The position numbers and the translations under genes are program-made. From Sinorhizobium shofinae (GTDB taxonomy: Bacteria > Pseudomonadota > Alphaproteobacteria > Rhizobiales > Rhizobiaceae), in assembly GCA_001704765.1 (NCBI GenBank), contig MBFK01000004.1, positions 148,510-212,509 on the forward strand: a stretch of 64,000 nt of DNA, given 5' to 3'. Below, piece after piece: positions 9,576 through 18,471 of the stretch. The stretch's first letter is position 1. Each line of letters starts with the position of its first letter. The notes beneath the pieces were generated by a model. It saw only the letters and a list, made by a program, of their open reading frames with translations. It searched no databases and was not told the DNA's origin.

Positions 9576-9962
9576 ATGGCCGAGATCATCAAGAAATTGC
9601 CGGTTCTTCCCTCCGAGCGCGCGCTCAAGGTAATTTCCGGGCGCTGGAAGGCCATCATCCTCTACCATCTGTTCGATGCGCCGAAACGGCTTTCGCAGTT
9701 GAAGAAGCTCGTCCCGGCGGTCAGCCAGAAAGTGCTGATCCAGCAGCTTCGCGAGATGGAGGAACACGGCCTGGTACACAGGGAAATTTTCCGCGAGGTA
9801 CCGCCGCGCGTCGAATATTCCGCGACGCGCCTGGGACAAAGCCTCGAGCCTGTCCTCCACGCGCTCTGCGAATGGGGCCAGCGTCACGCCGCCGAGTTGA
9901 ACGAGCTCGACCGCGTCGCGGATTGCGTTATCCGTCCGAGGGGTGCGGCACCCGGCCAATGA
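9576..9962 (+). CDS. HxlR-family transcriptional regulator
   Basis: A 128-residue winged-helix regulator. The core VISGRWKAIILYHLFDAPKRL and the recognition segment SQKVLIQQLREMEEHGLVHR are characteristic. The frame runs upstream to 9357 but the ATG at 9576 gives the standard N-terminus and lies outside the divergent gene. Members of this family often respond to aldehydes or quinones through cysteines; one Cys is visible late (ALCEWGQRH). It probably controls the divergent oxidoreductase. Confidence 0.88.
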   Translation: MAEIIKKLPVLPSERALKVISGRWKAIILYHLFDAPKRLSQLKKLVPAVSQKVLIQQLREMEEHGLVHREIFREVPPRVEYSATRLGQSLEPVLHALCEWGQRHAAELNELDRVADCVIRPRGAAPGQ

Positions 9963-9968
9963 TGCTGG

Positions 9969-10838
9969 CTATGCCTTGATCGACCTCTTTTGCTTCGGTG
10001 GTGCCATGTCCCCCTGTGGGAGATCATGATTGAGCGCTGCCGTCGTGATTTCAGCGGCGGCGAGCGCTGCAATGACGGCGGGCCGCTTGTCTTTCACTGC
10101 GGTGCCGCCGATCGGGCAGACGAGCCGGTCGAAGAGTTCCGGGCGTCTGACCTCGCGCAAGAGCCAGTTCTTGAAGGTGGCGCGCTTCGTCTTCGATCCG
10201 ATCATGCCGACATAACAGGCGTCCTGCCGGGCAAGCGCTTCGGCCGCGATCAGGAAATCCAACGCATGATCATGGGTGAGGATGACGAAGGCGCTGCCAG
10301 GCGGTGCGTCGCGGACGACGACCTCGGGCATCGCCGTGAGGCAGGTTTCGATACCTGGGACGTCGACTGCCGAAAGCTCCTGCTCGCGAGTGTCGACGAG
10401 CACGGTTCTGACCGGCACCAGCGCCAGCGCCATAGCGAGCGCATCGCCGACATGGCCGGCCCCGAAGACATAGACATGCGGCCGGCGCGCGATTTCCGTG
10501 TCGCTGCGCTCGATCAATGCGGCTCGGGTTTCTGGATCAACAGCCTTGAACGCAAGTGCGACCCGCCCGCCGCAGCACTGGCCGATCTCCGGTCCGAGCG
10601 GGATCGTTAGCCGGTCATCGGTGGCTACTCCTTTGAGCAGTTGCCGGGCATGATCGATCGCCATGTATTCCAGTTGACCGCCGCCGATCGTGGCGAAGGT
10701 GCGATCCTTGGCGACAAGCATCCAGGCATCCGTATCGCGCGGCGTGGAGCCGGCCGCTCCCGACACCTCAACGACAATGCAGGCCGCATCGCCGCTCAGG
10801 AAATGTCGAATGTCCTCTCTGCTCGCCATGCCTGTCAT
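9969..10838 (-). CDS. xdhC: Xanthine dehydrogenase accessory protein XdhC
   Basis: Binds molybdenum cofactor, supports its sulfuration and inserts it into XdhB. It has 289 residues. The N-terminal XdhC/CoxI domain contains GSTPRDTDAWMLV and IGGGQLEYMAI; the C-terminal Rossmann-like domain shows VYVFGAGHVGDALA. The conserved Cys pair in GQCCGGRV is present. The start overlaps the xdhB stop as ATGA, so it is translationally coupled as the last gene of uraH-xdhA-xdhB-xdhC. It is convergent with the HxlR gene, 6 bases apart. Confidence 0.94.
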   Translation of the reverse strand: MTGMASREDIRHFLSGDAACIVVEVSGAAGSTPRDTDAWMLVAKDRTFATIGGGQLEYMAIDHARQLLKGVATDDRLTIPLGPEIGQCCGGRVALAFKAVDPETRAALIERSDTEIARRPHVYVFGAGHVGDALAMALALVPVRTVLVDTREQELSAVDVPGIETCLTAMPEVVVRDAPPGSAFVILTHDHALDFLIAAEALARQDACYVGMIGSKTKRATFKNWLLREVRRPELFDRLVCPIGGTAVKDKRPAVIAALAAAEITTAALNHDLPQGDMAPPKQKRSIKA

Positions 10839-13183
10839 CCATCCGCTTCGCCACGCGACGCCACGCTGCGCAGCCGCTCGATCGCCATCAGCACCCGTTC
10901 CGGTGTTGCCGGGGCATCGATGCGCGGCGGAATACGATACTCCGCTACGCTTGCGGCTGCCATGGATATCGCTTCAAGAACGGAAATGCCCAGCATGAAG
11001 GGCGGTTCCCCGACCGCCTTTGAACGGCGGATCGTCTCCTCGCGATTGACCGACCATTCCGCCAGGCGGACGTTGAAGACGCGCGGGCGATCGGACGCGA
11101 GCGGGATCTTGTAGGTGGAAGGCGCATGGGTGCGCAGGCGCCCCTTGGCGTCCCACCACAATTCCTCCGTCGTCAGCCACCCCATGCCCTGCACGAAGGC
11201 GCCCTCCACCTGGCCGAGGTCGAGCGCAGGATTGAGCGACTTACCGACATCATGGATGATGTCCGTCCGCTCGACCTGATATTCGCCGGTCAGAGTGTCG
11301 ACGCTGACTTCGGAGCATGAGGCGCCATAGGCGTAGTAGTAGAACGGACGCCCCCTTCCCTCGGATCGGTCCCAGTGGATCTTCGGCGTCTTGTAGAAGC
11401 CGGCCGCCGAGAGCTGGACGCGAGCTCCATAGGCAGATTTGATAAAATCGGCAAAGGCGATGCGCTCGCTTCCGATCCTCACCATGTTCGGTTCGAAAGC
11501 AACATCCGCTTCGGTGACACCGTAGCGTTCCGCCGCGAAGCGCACCAGCCGCGCCTTGATCTGCTGAGCGGCGTTGGCAGCCGCCATGCCGTTCAGGTCC
11601 GACCCCGAGGACGCTGCCGTCGCAGACGTATTCGGGACCTTGCCAGTCGAGGTCGCCGTCACCTTGATGCGGTCGAGATCGACCTGGAACTCTTCCGCCA
11701 CCACCTGGGCAACCTTGGTGTAGAGCCCCTGCCCCATCTCGGTGCCGCCGTGGTTCAGGTGGACCGAGCCATCCGTATAGACATGGATGAGAGCGCCGGC
11801 CTGATTGTATTCCGTCTTGGTGAAGGAGATGCCGAATTTGACCGGCGTCAGCGCGATGCCGCGCTTGATGACATGGTTCTCGTGATTGAAGGTAATCACC
11901 GCCTGCCGCCGGGCAGCATAGTCAGCGGAAGCTTCGAGTTCCGCAATGATCCGGCCGATGATGTTGTCTTCCACGGTCTGGTGATAGGGCGTCAGGTTGC
12001 GCCCCTCGCCGCCGTAGAAATTTTGCTTGCGGATCTCGAGCGGATCCTTGCCGAGCGTGTAGGCAATGTCCTCGATCATCCGCTCGCCGCCGACCATGCC
12101 CTGCGGCCCGCCAAAGCCGCGGAAGGCGGTGTTCGAGACCGTATTCGTCTTGAGCGGACGCGAGCGCAGCCGAACATTCGGGTAGAAATAGCAATTGTCG
12201 GCGTGGAAGAGCGCACGGTCGGTCACCGGGCCGGAGAGATCGGTCGAAAAGCCGCAGCGGGCGGCAAAGACGGCATCCACTGCCTCGATACGGCCGTCGT
12301 CGTCGAAGCCGATCCGATAATCGACATGGAAGTCGTGGCGCTTGCCGGTCGCAGTCATATCGTCGTCGCGGTCGGGACGCACTTTGACGGCGTGGCGGAA
12401 TTTCTTGGCGGCGAGTGCCGCAACTGCCGCGAAAAGATTTGCCTGCGTCTCCTTGCCGCCGAAGGCACCGCCCATGCGGCGGACGTTTACGGTGACCGCG
12501 TTCGAGGGCACGCCGAGCACCTGGGCCACCATGTGCTGCGTCTCGCTCGGATGCTGGGTCGAGGCAAAGATGGTCACCTCGTCGTCCTCGCCGGGGATCG
12601 CGAAGGAGATGTGTCCTTCGAGATAGAAGTGATCCTGACCGCCGATCCGCATCTCGCCCTCGACGATGTTCCTTGCCTTGGCGAAACCGGCGTCAATATC
12701 GCCACGCTCGAGCTTCAGGGGATCGATCACCAGCGGATAGTTGGCGGCCGCCGCCTCTACGACATCTGTCACATGCGGCAGATCGCGATACTCAACCTTC
12801 GCCTTTGCCGCGGCGCGGCGCGCGGCATCGCGCGAGGTGGCGATCACCGCAAAGATCGGCTGGCCATGGAACTCGACCTTGCCGGTCGCAAAAACGGGAT
12901 CGTCGTGCTTGTGGGCCGGGCTGATGTCATTCTCGCCCGGAATGTCATCGGCCGTCAGGACACCGACAACGCCGGGGCTGCTGCTTACCGGCTCGAAATC
13001 TATCGACAGGATCTCCGCATGCGCGCGCTGCGAAAGTCCAAGATAGCCGTGAAGTGTGCCGGCCGGCTCCGGAATGTCGTCGATATATTCGGCCGTGCCC
13101 GAAACATGCTTGTGGCCGGACTCGTGACGTTCCTTCTCGTGGACGCCGCCGCGGATGCGGTCGATGGGCTGCATCACATTCAT
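10835..13183 (-). CDS. xdhB: Xanthine dehydrogenase, molybdopterin-binding subunit
   Basis: Large catalytic subunit (782 residues) that hydroxylates hypoxanthine and xanthine to urate. Moco-contacting motifs are intact: RMGGAFGGKE, the NHGGTEMGQGL loop and, near the C-terminus, KAVGEPPFMLG containing the catalytic glutamate. The N-terminus HVSGTAEYIDDIPEP is typical of the bacterial xdhB branch. Twelve bases separate it from xdhA upstream. A long open frame on the opposite strand (11375-13540) is a GC-driven shadow. Confidence 0.96.
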   Translation of the reverse strand: MNVMQPIDRIRGGVHEKERHESGHKHVSGTAEYIDDIPEPAGTLHGYLGLSQRAHAEILSIDFEPVSSSPGVVGVLTADDIPGENDISPAHKHDDPVFATGKVEFHGQPIFAVIATSRDAARRAAAKAKVEYRDLPHVTDVVEAAAANYPLVIDPLKLERGDIDAGFAKARNIVEGEMRIGGQDHFYLEGHISFAIPGEDDEVTIFASTQHPSETQHMVAQVLGVPSNAVTVNVRRMGGAFGGKETQANLFAAVAALAAKKFRHAVKVRPDRDDDMTATGKRHDFHVDYRIGFDDDGRIEAVDAVFAARCGFSTDLSGPVTDRALFHADNCYFYPNVRLRSRPLKTNTVSNTAFRGFGGPQGMVGGERMIEDIAYTLGKDPLEIRKQNFYGGEGRNLTPYHQTVEDNIIGRIIAELEASADYAARRQAVITFNHENHVIKRGIALTPVKFGISFTKTEYNQAGALIHVYTDGSVHLNHGGTEMGQGLYTKVAQVVAEEFQVDLDRIKVTATSTGKVPNTSATAASSGSDLNGMAAANAAQQIKARLVRFAAERYGVTEADVAFEPNMVRIGSERIAFADFIKSAYGARVQLSAAGFYKTPKIHWDRSEGRGRPFYYYAYGASCSEVSVDTLTGEYQVERTDIIHDVGKSLNPALDLGQVEGAFVQGMGWLTTEELWWDAKGRLRTHAPSTYKIPLASDRPRVFNVRLAEWSVNREETIRRSKAVGEPPFMLGISVLEAISMAAASVAEYRIPPRIDAPATPERVLMAIERLRSVASRGEADG

Positions 13184-13195
13184 CGGTCCACCCCT

Positions 13196-14677
13196 TTAGA
13201 CAGCCACCGCGACAGCGCGGTCGATACGGACATTCCTTGTGTCCTGCGTTTCCAAGTGGAATCGCCGCAGGAGATTCTTGGCGACCAGCATCCGGTAGTC
13301 TGCCGAGGCGCGCCAATCGGTCAGAGGCGTGAAATCCCGCTCGAAGGCTACGACGGCAGCGTTGACCGCCGTTTCGCTCCAGACCGCCCCCTTGAGGATG
13401 GCCTCGACGATCGATGCGCGCTTCGGCGTGCCGGCCATCCCGCCGAAGGCGATCGTCGCATCCGCAACCCTGCCTTCGCCGTCGAGCGTCACACGGAACG
13501 CACCGCAGACGGAGGAAATATCCTCATCGAGCCGCTTTGAAACTTTGTAGACGGCGAAATGGTCGGCCTCGCCCAAGAAGGGAATCCGGACGGACTCGAC
13601 GAATTCGCCGGGCTGGCGATCCTGCCTACCGTACTCGATGAAGAAGGATTCGAGCGGCAACGTCCGTCCTTTCCGGCCCTTCCGCAACGTCACCGACGCT
13701 CCAAGGGCGATCAGCGCCGGGGGCGTATCGCCGATCGGCGAACCGTTGGCGATATTGCCGCCGATGGTCCCCATGTTGCGCACCTGCTCGCCGCCGATCC
13801 GGTTCCAGAGTTCGCGCAATTGCGGGAAATGCCGAACGATCAGCGGATAGGCTTCCGAGTAGCTAACGCCGGCGGCGAGTGTCATGCCGCCGTCGTCGAC
13901 GGAATTCCGGCGCAATTCTTCCAGGTGGGAAACGTGAACGACCGGCGCGATGTCGCGCATGAACTTCGTCACCCAGAGCCCGACATCGGTAGACCCGGCC
14001 ACAATCGTCGCCTTCGGATTGGCTTCGAGGACTGCAGCGAAATCGTCCAGGGAACCCGGTAACACCACGCGTTCGTCCTCGCTGCCGATCTCGACACGTC
14101 GGCCGTCCCTGAGGGCAGCGAGCTGGCGGGCGATCTTCTCGCGCTCGGCAACCAGCGGGTCCTTTCCGACCTCGCCGATCGACGAAATCGCCTCGGCGGC
14201 GCGGATGATTGCGGCATAACCGGTGCAGCGACAGAGATTGCCCTGCAGTGCCTTTTCGATTTCCTGAACGCTCGGCTTGGGGTTTTCCATCCAGAGGCCG
14301 TAGAGCGACATGACGAAACCCGGCGTGCAGAAGCCGCATTGCGATGCATGCGTGTCGACCATGGCCTGTTGCACTGGATGGAGCAGCCCGTCAGGTTGGG
14401 CGAGCGCCTCGACCGTCACGACATGGCAGCCATCGAGCGAGGCGACGAAACGGATGCAGGCATTGACGGATTCGTATTTCAGCCCGCCGTCGTAAAGGCG
14501 GCCGACAAGCACCGTGCAGGCGCCGCAGTCCCCTTCCGCGCAGCCTTCCTTGGTGCCGCGCAGATTGCGGTCGACGCGCAGGAAATCGAGCAGCGTTTGG
14601 ACGGGCGAGACATCGGCAAGTTCGACCAGCCGGTCGTTCAAGAGAAAGCGGATCGTATTGCGGATTTCGATTGTCAT
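13196..14677 (-). CDS. xdhA: Xanthine dehydrogenase, FAD and iron-sulfur subunit
   Basis: Small subunit (493 residues) that carries electrons from the molybdenum centre to NAD+. The plant-type 2Fe-2S site is CAEGDCGACTVLVG, the second cluster is QCGFCTPGF with NLCRCTGYAAI, and the FAD-binding segment contains IVAGSTDVGLWVTK and MGTIGGNIANGSPIGD. It follows uraH by 6 bases and precedes xdhB by 12 bases. The bacterial split into two polypeptides is normal. Confidence 0.96.
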   Translation of the reverse strand: MTIEIRNTIRFLLNDRLVELADVSPVQTLLDFLRVDRNLRGTKEGCAEGDCGACTVLVGRLYDGGLKYESVNACIRFVASLDGCHVVTVEALAQPDGLLHPVQQAMVDTHASQCGFCTPGFVMSLYGLWMENPKPSVQEIEKALQGNLCRCTGYAAIIRAAEAISSIGEVGKDPLVAEREKIARQLAALRDGRRVEIGSEDERVVLPGSLDDFAAVLEANPKATIVAGSTDVGLWVTKFMRDIAPVVHVSHLEELRRNSVDDGGMTLAAGVSYSEAYPLIVRHFPQLRELWNRIGGEQVRNMGTIGGNIANGSPIGDTPPALIALGASVTLRKGRKGRTLPLESFFIEYGRQDRQPGEFVESVRIPFLGEADHFAVYKVSKRLDEDISSVCGAFRVTLDGEGRVADATIAFGGMAGTPKRASIVEAILKGAVWSETAVNAAVVAFERDFTPLTDWRASADYRMLVAKNLLRRFHLETQDTRNVRIDRAVAVAV

Positions 14678-14683
14678 GGCCGC

Positions 14684-15043
14684 TCAACTCCCGCGATAGG
14701 TGGAATAGCCGTAGGGCGAAAGCAGCAGCGGCACGTGGTAATGCGCGTCGTGATCGGCGATCCCGAAGCGGATTGGGATGACGTCTAGGAACGGGTTGGC
14801 GTCGGCTCCCAGATATTCGCCGGCGTGGAAGCGTAGTTCGTAAACGCCGCACTTCATCGCCTCGCCGCAGAGCAGCGGCTCGTCGCAACGGCCGTCGCCG
14901 TTCGTGCGGGCAGAAGCGAGACGCTCCCGCCACTCGCCATCGAGGCGGTAAAGCTCGATGCGCAGGTTCGCGGCTGGCTTGCCGCTTGCAGTATCCAGCA
15001 CATGGGTCGTCAGACGCCCGGGGTTTCCGCCTCTAGATTGCAT
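14684..15043 (-). CDS. uraH: 5-Hydroxyisourate hydrolase
   Basis: Transthyretin-related enzyme of 119 residues that hydrolyses the unstable urate oxidation product made by PuuD to OHCU. The family signatures [14 protein letters not shown] at the N-terminus, [19 protein letters not shown] at the C-terminus and the catalytic His, Arg and terminal Tyr-Arg-Gly-Ser are all present. GGAGGAG lies 8 bases before the ATG. It is the first gene of the minus-strand operon uraH-xdhABC and diverges from puuE-uraD. Confidence 0.96.
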   Translation of the reverse strand: MQSRGGNPGRLTTHVLDTASGKPAANLRIELYRLDGEWRERLASARTNGDGRCDEPLLCGEAMKCGVYELRFHAGEYLGADANPFLDVIPIRFGIADHDAHYHVPLLLSPYGYSTYRGS

Positions 15044-15110
15044 GCGTGTCGCTCCTCCAACTCACTCTCGACGAATGAAGTATCCGAAGGGGCGGCACCT
15101 TTGTGTAGCG

Positions 15111-15156
15111 GGCTCGAGCTTCGAGACTTTCAAATTTTTCGGGGGGAATGAGCCGG
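15111..15156. promoter_or_regulatory. Conserved purine-locus element, copy 1 (uraH/puuE promoter region)
   Basis: AGACTTTCAAATTTTT at 15124-15139 followed by CGGGGGG and then AGCCGG. The same 16-base core plus a G-run and GCCGG recurs at 18361-18392 upstream of the purine permease. Flanking arms GGCTC (15111-15115) and GAGCC (15150-15154) could close a stem around the core. It lies 68 bases upstream of the uraH start and about 55 bases upstream of the puuE start. It could be an operator or a structured leader RNA. Confidence 0.55.
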
Positions 15157-15210
15157 TGGATTTCTGGCTACGACTGGCCATCCAGAGACAATATCAGGAG
15201 GTATGGTTGC

Positions 15211-16626
15211 ATGAGATATCCCCGGGATCTACAGGGCTACGGCCCAAGCCCACAAGTCGTTTGGCCAAAAGAAGCGCGGATCGCCGTTCAGTTCGTGGTC
15301 AATTATGAAGAGGGCGGCGAAAACTGTGTGTTGCATGGTGACGCGGCATCGGAAGCGTTCCTGTCGGAGATCGTCGGCGCTCAGGCCTGGCCCGGCAAGC
15401 GCCACTGGAACATGGAGTCGATCTACGAATATGGTGCGCGCGCCGGCTTCTGGCGGCTGCACCGGCTGTTTACCGACAGGCAAGTGCCCGTCACCGTCTA
15501 CGGCGTCGCCACGGCACTGAAGCGATCGCCGGCACAGGTCGCGGCCATGCAGGATGCGGGCTGGGAAATCGCCTCCCACGGCCTGAAGTGGATCGAGCAT
15601 AAGGATTTCAGCGTCGAACAGGAACGCGCCGAGATCGCCGAGGCGATCCGGCTCCACACGATCGTCACCGGCGAACGGCCACGCGGCTGGTATACGGGCC
15701 GCTGTTCGCAGAACACGCTCGACCTCGTGACCGAGGCTGGCGGCTTCGACTACGTTTCCGACTCCTATGCCGATGATCTGCCCTATTGGCACGAACACAA
15801 GGATCGGCATCAGCTCGTCATCCCCTATACGCTCGACGCCAACGACATGCGGTTCGCGACGGCGCAGGGATTCAACAGCGGCGACCAGTTCTTCAGCTAT
15901 TTGAAGGACAGCTTCGACGTTCTCTATGCAGAGGGGAAAGCGGGAACGCCGAAGATGATGAGCATCGGCCTTCACTGCCGCCTCGCAGGCCGGCCCGGTC
16001 GGGCGGCGGCGCTGGCACGCTTCATCGACTATGTGAAGAGCCACGAGAAAGTCTGGCTGGCCCGCCGCGTCGACATCGCCCGCTATTGGGCGGAGGCCTA
16101 TCCGTTCCAGCTGAGCGACGGGCGGCCGTCGCGGCTATCCGAAGAGATCTTCATCGCCCGCTTTGGCGGGATCTTCGAACATTCCGACTGGATCGCCAGG
16201 CGCGCCTTCGCGGTCGAACTGTCGCCCGCCAATGACACGGCGAGCGGACTGCACGCGGCGTTGACCATCGTATTTCGTGAGGCGACCGACGCGGAACGGC
16301 TCGCTGTTCTCAGCGCCCACCCCGATCTCGCCGGCAAGCTTGCCCAGGCAAAGCGCCTGACCGAGAGCTCGACCAACGAGCAGGCCTCGGCCGGTCTCGA
16401 CGCCCTGACGGACCGGGAGCGCGCGCACTTTGCCGCGCTCAATGACGCCTATGTCGAAAAGTTCGGCTTTCCCTTCATCATGGCCGTCAAAGGGCGCAGC
16501 AAGGATGAAATCCTCGCCGCTTTCGAAAGCCGGATCGGCAACGACCGCGAGACCGAGTTCTATACGGCTTGCCGGCAGGTGGAGCGGATCGCACTGCTGC
16601 GCTTGCGCGAAATGCTGCCGGGCTAA
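15211..16626 (+). CDS. puuE: Fused allantoinase (PuuE) and OHCU decarboxylase (UraD)
   Basis: Bifunctional enzyme of 471 residues. Roughly residues 1-300 form a polysaccharide-deacetylase-like allantoinase (DLQGYGPSPQVVWPKEARIA at the start, ASHGLKWIEHKDF, GWYTGRCSQNTLDL). About residues 305-471 form an OHCU decarboxylase with the FEHSDWIARRAF and SAHPDLAGKLA motifs holding the catalytic histidines. OHCU is decarboxylated to S-allantoin, which the first domain opens to allantoate. The ATG at 15211 was chosen because AGGAGG lies 9 bases before it; the frame is open 21 codons further upstream. It diverges from uraH-xdhABC. Confidence 0.93.
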   Translation: MRYPRDLQGYGPSPQVVWPKEARIAVQFVVNYEEGGENCVLHGDAASEAFLSEIVGAQAWPGKRHWNMESIYEYGARAGFWRLHRLFTDRQVPVTVYGVATALKRSPAQVAAMQDAGWEIASHGLKWIEHKDFSVEQERAEIAEAIRLHTIVTGERPRGWYTGRCSQNTLDLVTEAGGFDYVSDSYADDLPYWHEHKDRHQLVIPYTLDANDMRFATAQGFNSGDQFFSYLKDSFDVLYAEGKAGTPKMMSIGLHCRLAGRPGRAAALARFIDYVKSHEKVWLARRVDIARYWAEAYPFQLSDGRPSRLSEEIFIARFGGIFEHSDWIARRAFAVELSPANDTASGLHAALTIVFREATDAERLAVLSAHPDLAGKLAQAKRLTESSTNEQASAGLDALTDRERAHFAALNDAYVEKFGFPFIMAVKGRSKDEILAAFESRIGNDRETEFYTACRQVERIALLRLREMLPG

Positions 16627-16663
16627 ACGAGACAGTAGCTGAGCCTGTCACTCGCTAGATGAA

Positions 16664-16704
16664 AATCGGCCGGGCCCGCCACTTAACGGGTCCGGCCGAA
16701 TTCG
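16664..16704. terminator. Bidirectional terminator between puuE-uraD and the purine permease
   Basis: A long GC-rich stem: TCGGCCGGGCCCG (16666-16678) with CGGGTCCGGCCGA (16687-16699), one mismatch, bounded by AAAA on one side and a T-rich TTCGTTTT on the other. It suits both converging transcripts. Confidence 0.8.
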
Positions 16705-16716
16705 TTTTGTCTATGA

Positions 16717-16734
16717 GGGGCGTTGGCACGCCCC
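16717..16734 (-). terminator. Second hairpin downstream of the purine permease
   Basis: GGGGCG (16717-16722) pairs with CGCCCC (16729-16734), 14 bases after the permease stop on the minus strand. It may act together with the larger hairpin next to it. Confidence 0.5.
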
Positions 16735-16747
16735 TTACGGAAATCTG

Positions 16748-18040
16748 TCAGCCGCCGAAGAAGGCGAAGCGCACGACAAACAGGGCGGCGACGATCTGGG
16801 TGGCGGGATGGATGACGCTCCACCGACCAGTGCAGACCTTCAGGATCACGTAGCTCACGAAGCCGAAGGCAAGGCCGTTGGCGATCGAGTAGGTGAAAGG
16901 CATGGCGATCGCCGTCAGGGCCGCCGGTGCCGCCTCGGTCAGGTCGTCCCACTCGATTTCCGTGAGCTCGCGCATCATCAGCCCCGCCACGTAGAGCAGC
17001 GCCGGCGCCGTCGCATAGGACGGAACGGCGGCGGCAAGCGGCGAGATGAAGAGTGCGGCAAGGAACAGCACCGAAATGGTGAGCGCGGTGAGACCGGTGC
17101 GGCCGCCCGCCTGCACGCCAGAGGCGCTCTCGACATAGGCCGTCGTGCTGCTGGTGCCGATCAGCGAGCCGGCGATGATGGCCGAGCTATCGGCGAGCAG
17201 CGCGCGCCCGAGGCGGTTCGGCTTGCCCTCTTCGACAAGTCTCGCCCGCTTGGCGACGCCGATCAGCGTACCGGTCGCATCGAAGACCTCGACGAGGACG
17301 AAGACGAGGATGACATGAACGAGACCGCCATGCAGCGCCCCCATGATGTCGAGCTGCAGGAAAGTCGGAGCGATGCTCGGCGGCGCGGCGACCACGCCCT
17401 TGAACTCGGAAACCCCGAGGACCATGGACAGGACCGTGACCACGAGGATGCCTATGAGGATCGAACCACGGACCTTCAGCGAGTCGAGCACGGCGATGAC
17501 GAAAAAGCCGAGGATCGCGAGCAGCGGCCCGGTTTGCTTCAGGTCGCCGAGGCCGACCAGCGTTGCCGGATTGTCGACGACGATGCCGGCGTTCTTGAGC
17601 GCGATGATGCCTAGGAACAGGCCGATACCGGTCGCGATGGCGCTGCGCAGCGAATGCGGGATGCCGGCAATCAGCCAGCTTCGCACCCCGGTGACGGTCA
17701 GCAGCAGGAAGATAAGGCCGGAGATGAACACGGCGCCGAGTGCCTGTTGCCAGGTGAAGCCGAGGGCCGCTACGACGGTGAAGGCGAAGAAGGCGTTGAG
17801 GCCCATGCCGGGCGCCATGCCGATCGGCCAGTTAGCGACGAGCGCCATGACGGCGGAGCCGAGGGCGGCCGCAAGACAGGTCGCGACGAAGACAGCGTCA
17901 CGATCCATGCCGGTGGTCGACAGGATGTCCGGATTGACGAAGATGATATACGACATCGTCAGGAATGTCGTGAGACCGGCGACCACCTCCGCGCGGATCG
18001 TCGTGTCATGCTCTTTCAGTTTGAAAAGCCGTTCAAACAT
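16748..18040 (-). CDS. NCS2-family purine permease (AzgA/PbuG type)
   Basis: Proton-coupled uptake of guanine, hypoxanthine or adenine across the inner membrane. It has 430 residues and about twelve membrane segments. The family motifs VAGLTTFLTMSYIIFVNP at the N-terminus, GMGLNAFFAFTVV and GTSSTTAYVESASGVQAGGR are clear. GGAGG precedes the ATG at 18040 by about 5 bases. It supplies substrates for GuaD and xanthine dehydrogenase and converges with puuE-uraD. The 430-base leader region contains the second copy of the conserved purine element. Confidence 0.93.
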   Translation of the reverse strand: MFERLFKLKEHDTTIRAEVVAGLTTFLTMSYIIFVNPDILSTTGMDRDAVFVATCLAAALGSAVMALVANWPIGMAPGMGLNAFFAFTVVAALGFTWQQALGAVFISGLIFLLLTVTGVRSWLIAGIPHSLRSAIATGIGLFLGIIALKNAGIVVDNPATLVGLGDLKQTGPLLAILGFFVIAVLDSLKVRGSILIGILVVTVLSMVLGVSEFKGVVAAPPSIAPTFLQLDIMGALHGGLVHVILVFVLVEVFDATGTLIGVAKRARLVEEGKPNRLGRALLADSSAIIAGSLIGTSSTTAYVESASGVQAGGRTGLTALTISVLFLAALFISPLAAAVPSYATAPALLYVAGLMMRELTEIEWDDLTEAAPAALTAIAMPFTYSIANGLAFGFVSYVILKVCTGRWSVIHPATQIVAALFVVRFAFFGG

Positions 18041-18471
18041 ATTTCCTCCCTTAGATCACGATGATCTTGGGTTCACCGAAGATCATGAACGTGATCGATT
18101 CTCATAGGTTGAAGCGGGATCCAGACCGAAAACCGCTCACACTTTTCCTGATCCCGCTCTGGCAGCCGTCATCTCGACGCAGCCGAACGACTGAGGCCGG
18201 AAAGCTGCTCCTCCAACTCCCGGCCGTTGCATTTCGATCGCGACAAGCGTCTGCGATCCAGGCCGTGCGGCCTCGCCGGACGGGGACCCCCATGCAGCAC
18301 ATCGATTGTGCGACGTCGCGCGCATGATCGCTAGCCGCCCATTTCGACGTCGAATGCGAAAGACTTTCAAATTTTTGGGGGCATTCGGCCGGATTTTCCT
18401 TGAGAAAATCGCCCTCCAGCTGTCAATGCAGCTAAGCGGCCCTTCTGCCGCTGAAGGTGCGGTATTTGCCG
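18041..18471. other. Gap between permease and livF: leader with conserved element, no gene
   Basis: No convincing gene is seen. Apart from the element at 18351-18392, there is a small perfect stem GATTTTC/GAAAATC (18392-18410) directly beside it and an AGCGGC-type hairpin just after livF (about 18433-18450) that may end the liv transcript. Short open frames here lack family similarity and ribosome binding sites. Confidence 0.5.
18351..18392. promoter_or_regulatory. Conserved purine-locus element, copy 2 (upstream of purine permease)
   Basis: AGACTTTCAAATTTTT at 18361-18376 is identical to copy 1 at 15124-15139 and is again followed by a G-run (GGGGG) and GCCGG. Here the enclosing arms are CGAATGC (18351-18357) and GCATTCG (18381-18387), a perfect 7-bp pairing different in sequence from the arms of copy 1. 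It lies about 310 bases upstream of the permease start on the minus strand; on the plus strand no gene follows it. Confidence 0.55.

Noticed and set aside
11375..13540. A 721-codon open frame on the plus strand opposite xdhB/xdhA
   Set aside because: No family similarity; a GC-rich shadow of two certain genes.
15111..15156. Calling the purine element a known NMT1/xanthine riboswitch
   Set aside because: The context fits, but the class consensus could not be verified and copy 2 lies 310 bases from its gene; reported only as a candidate.
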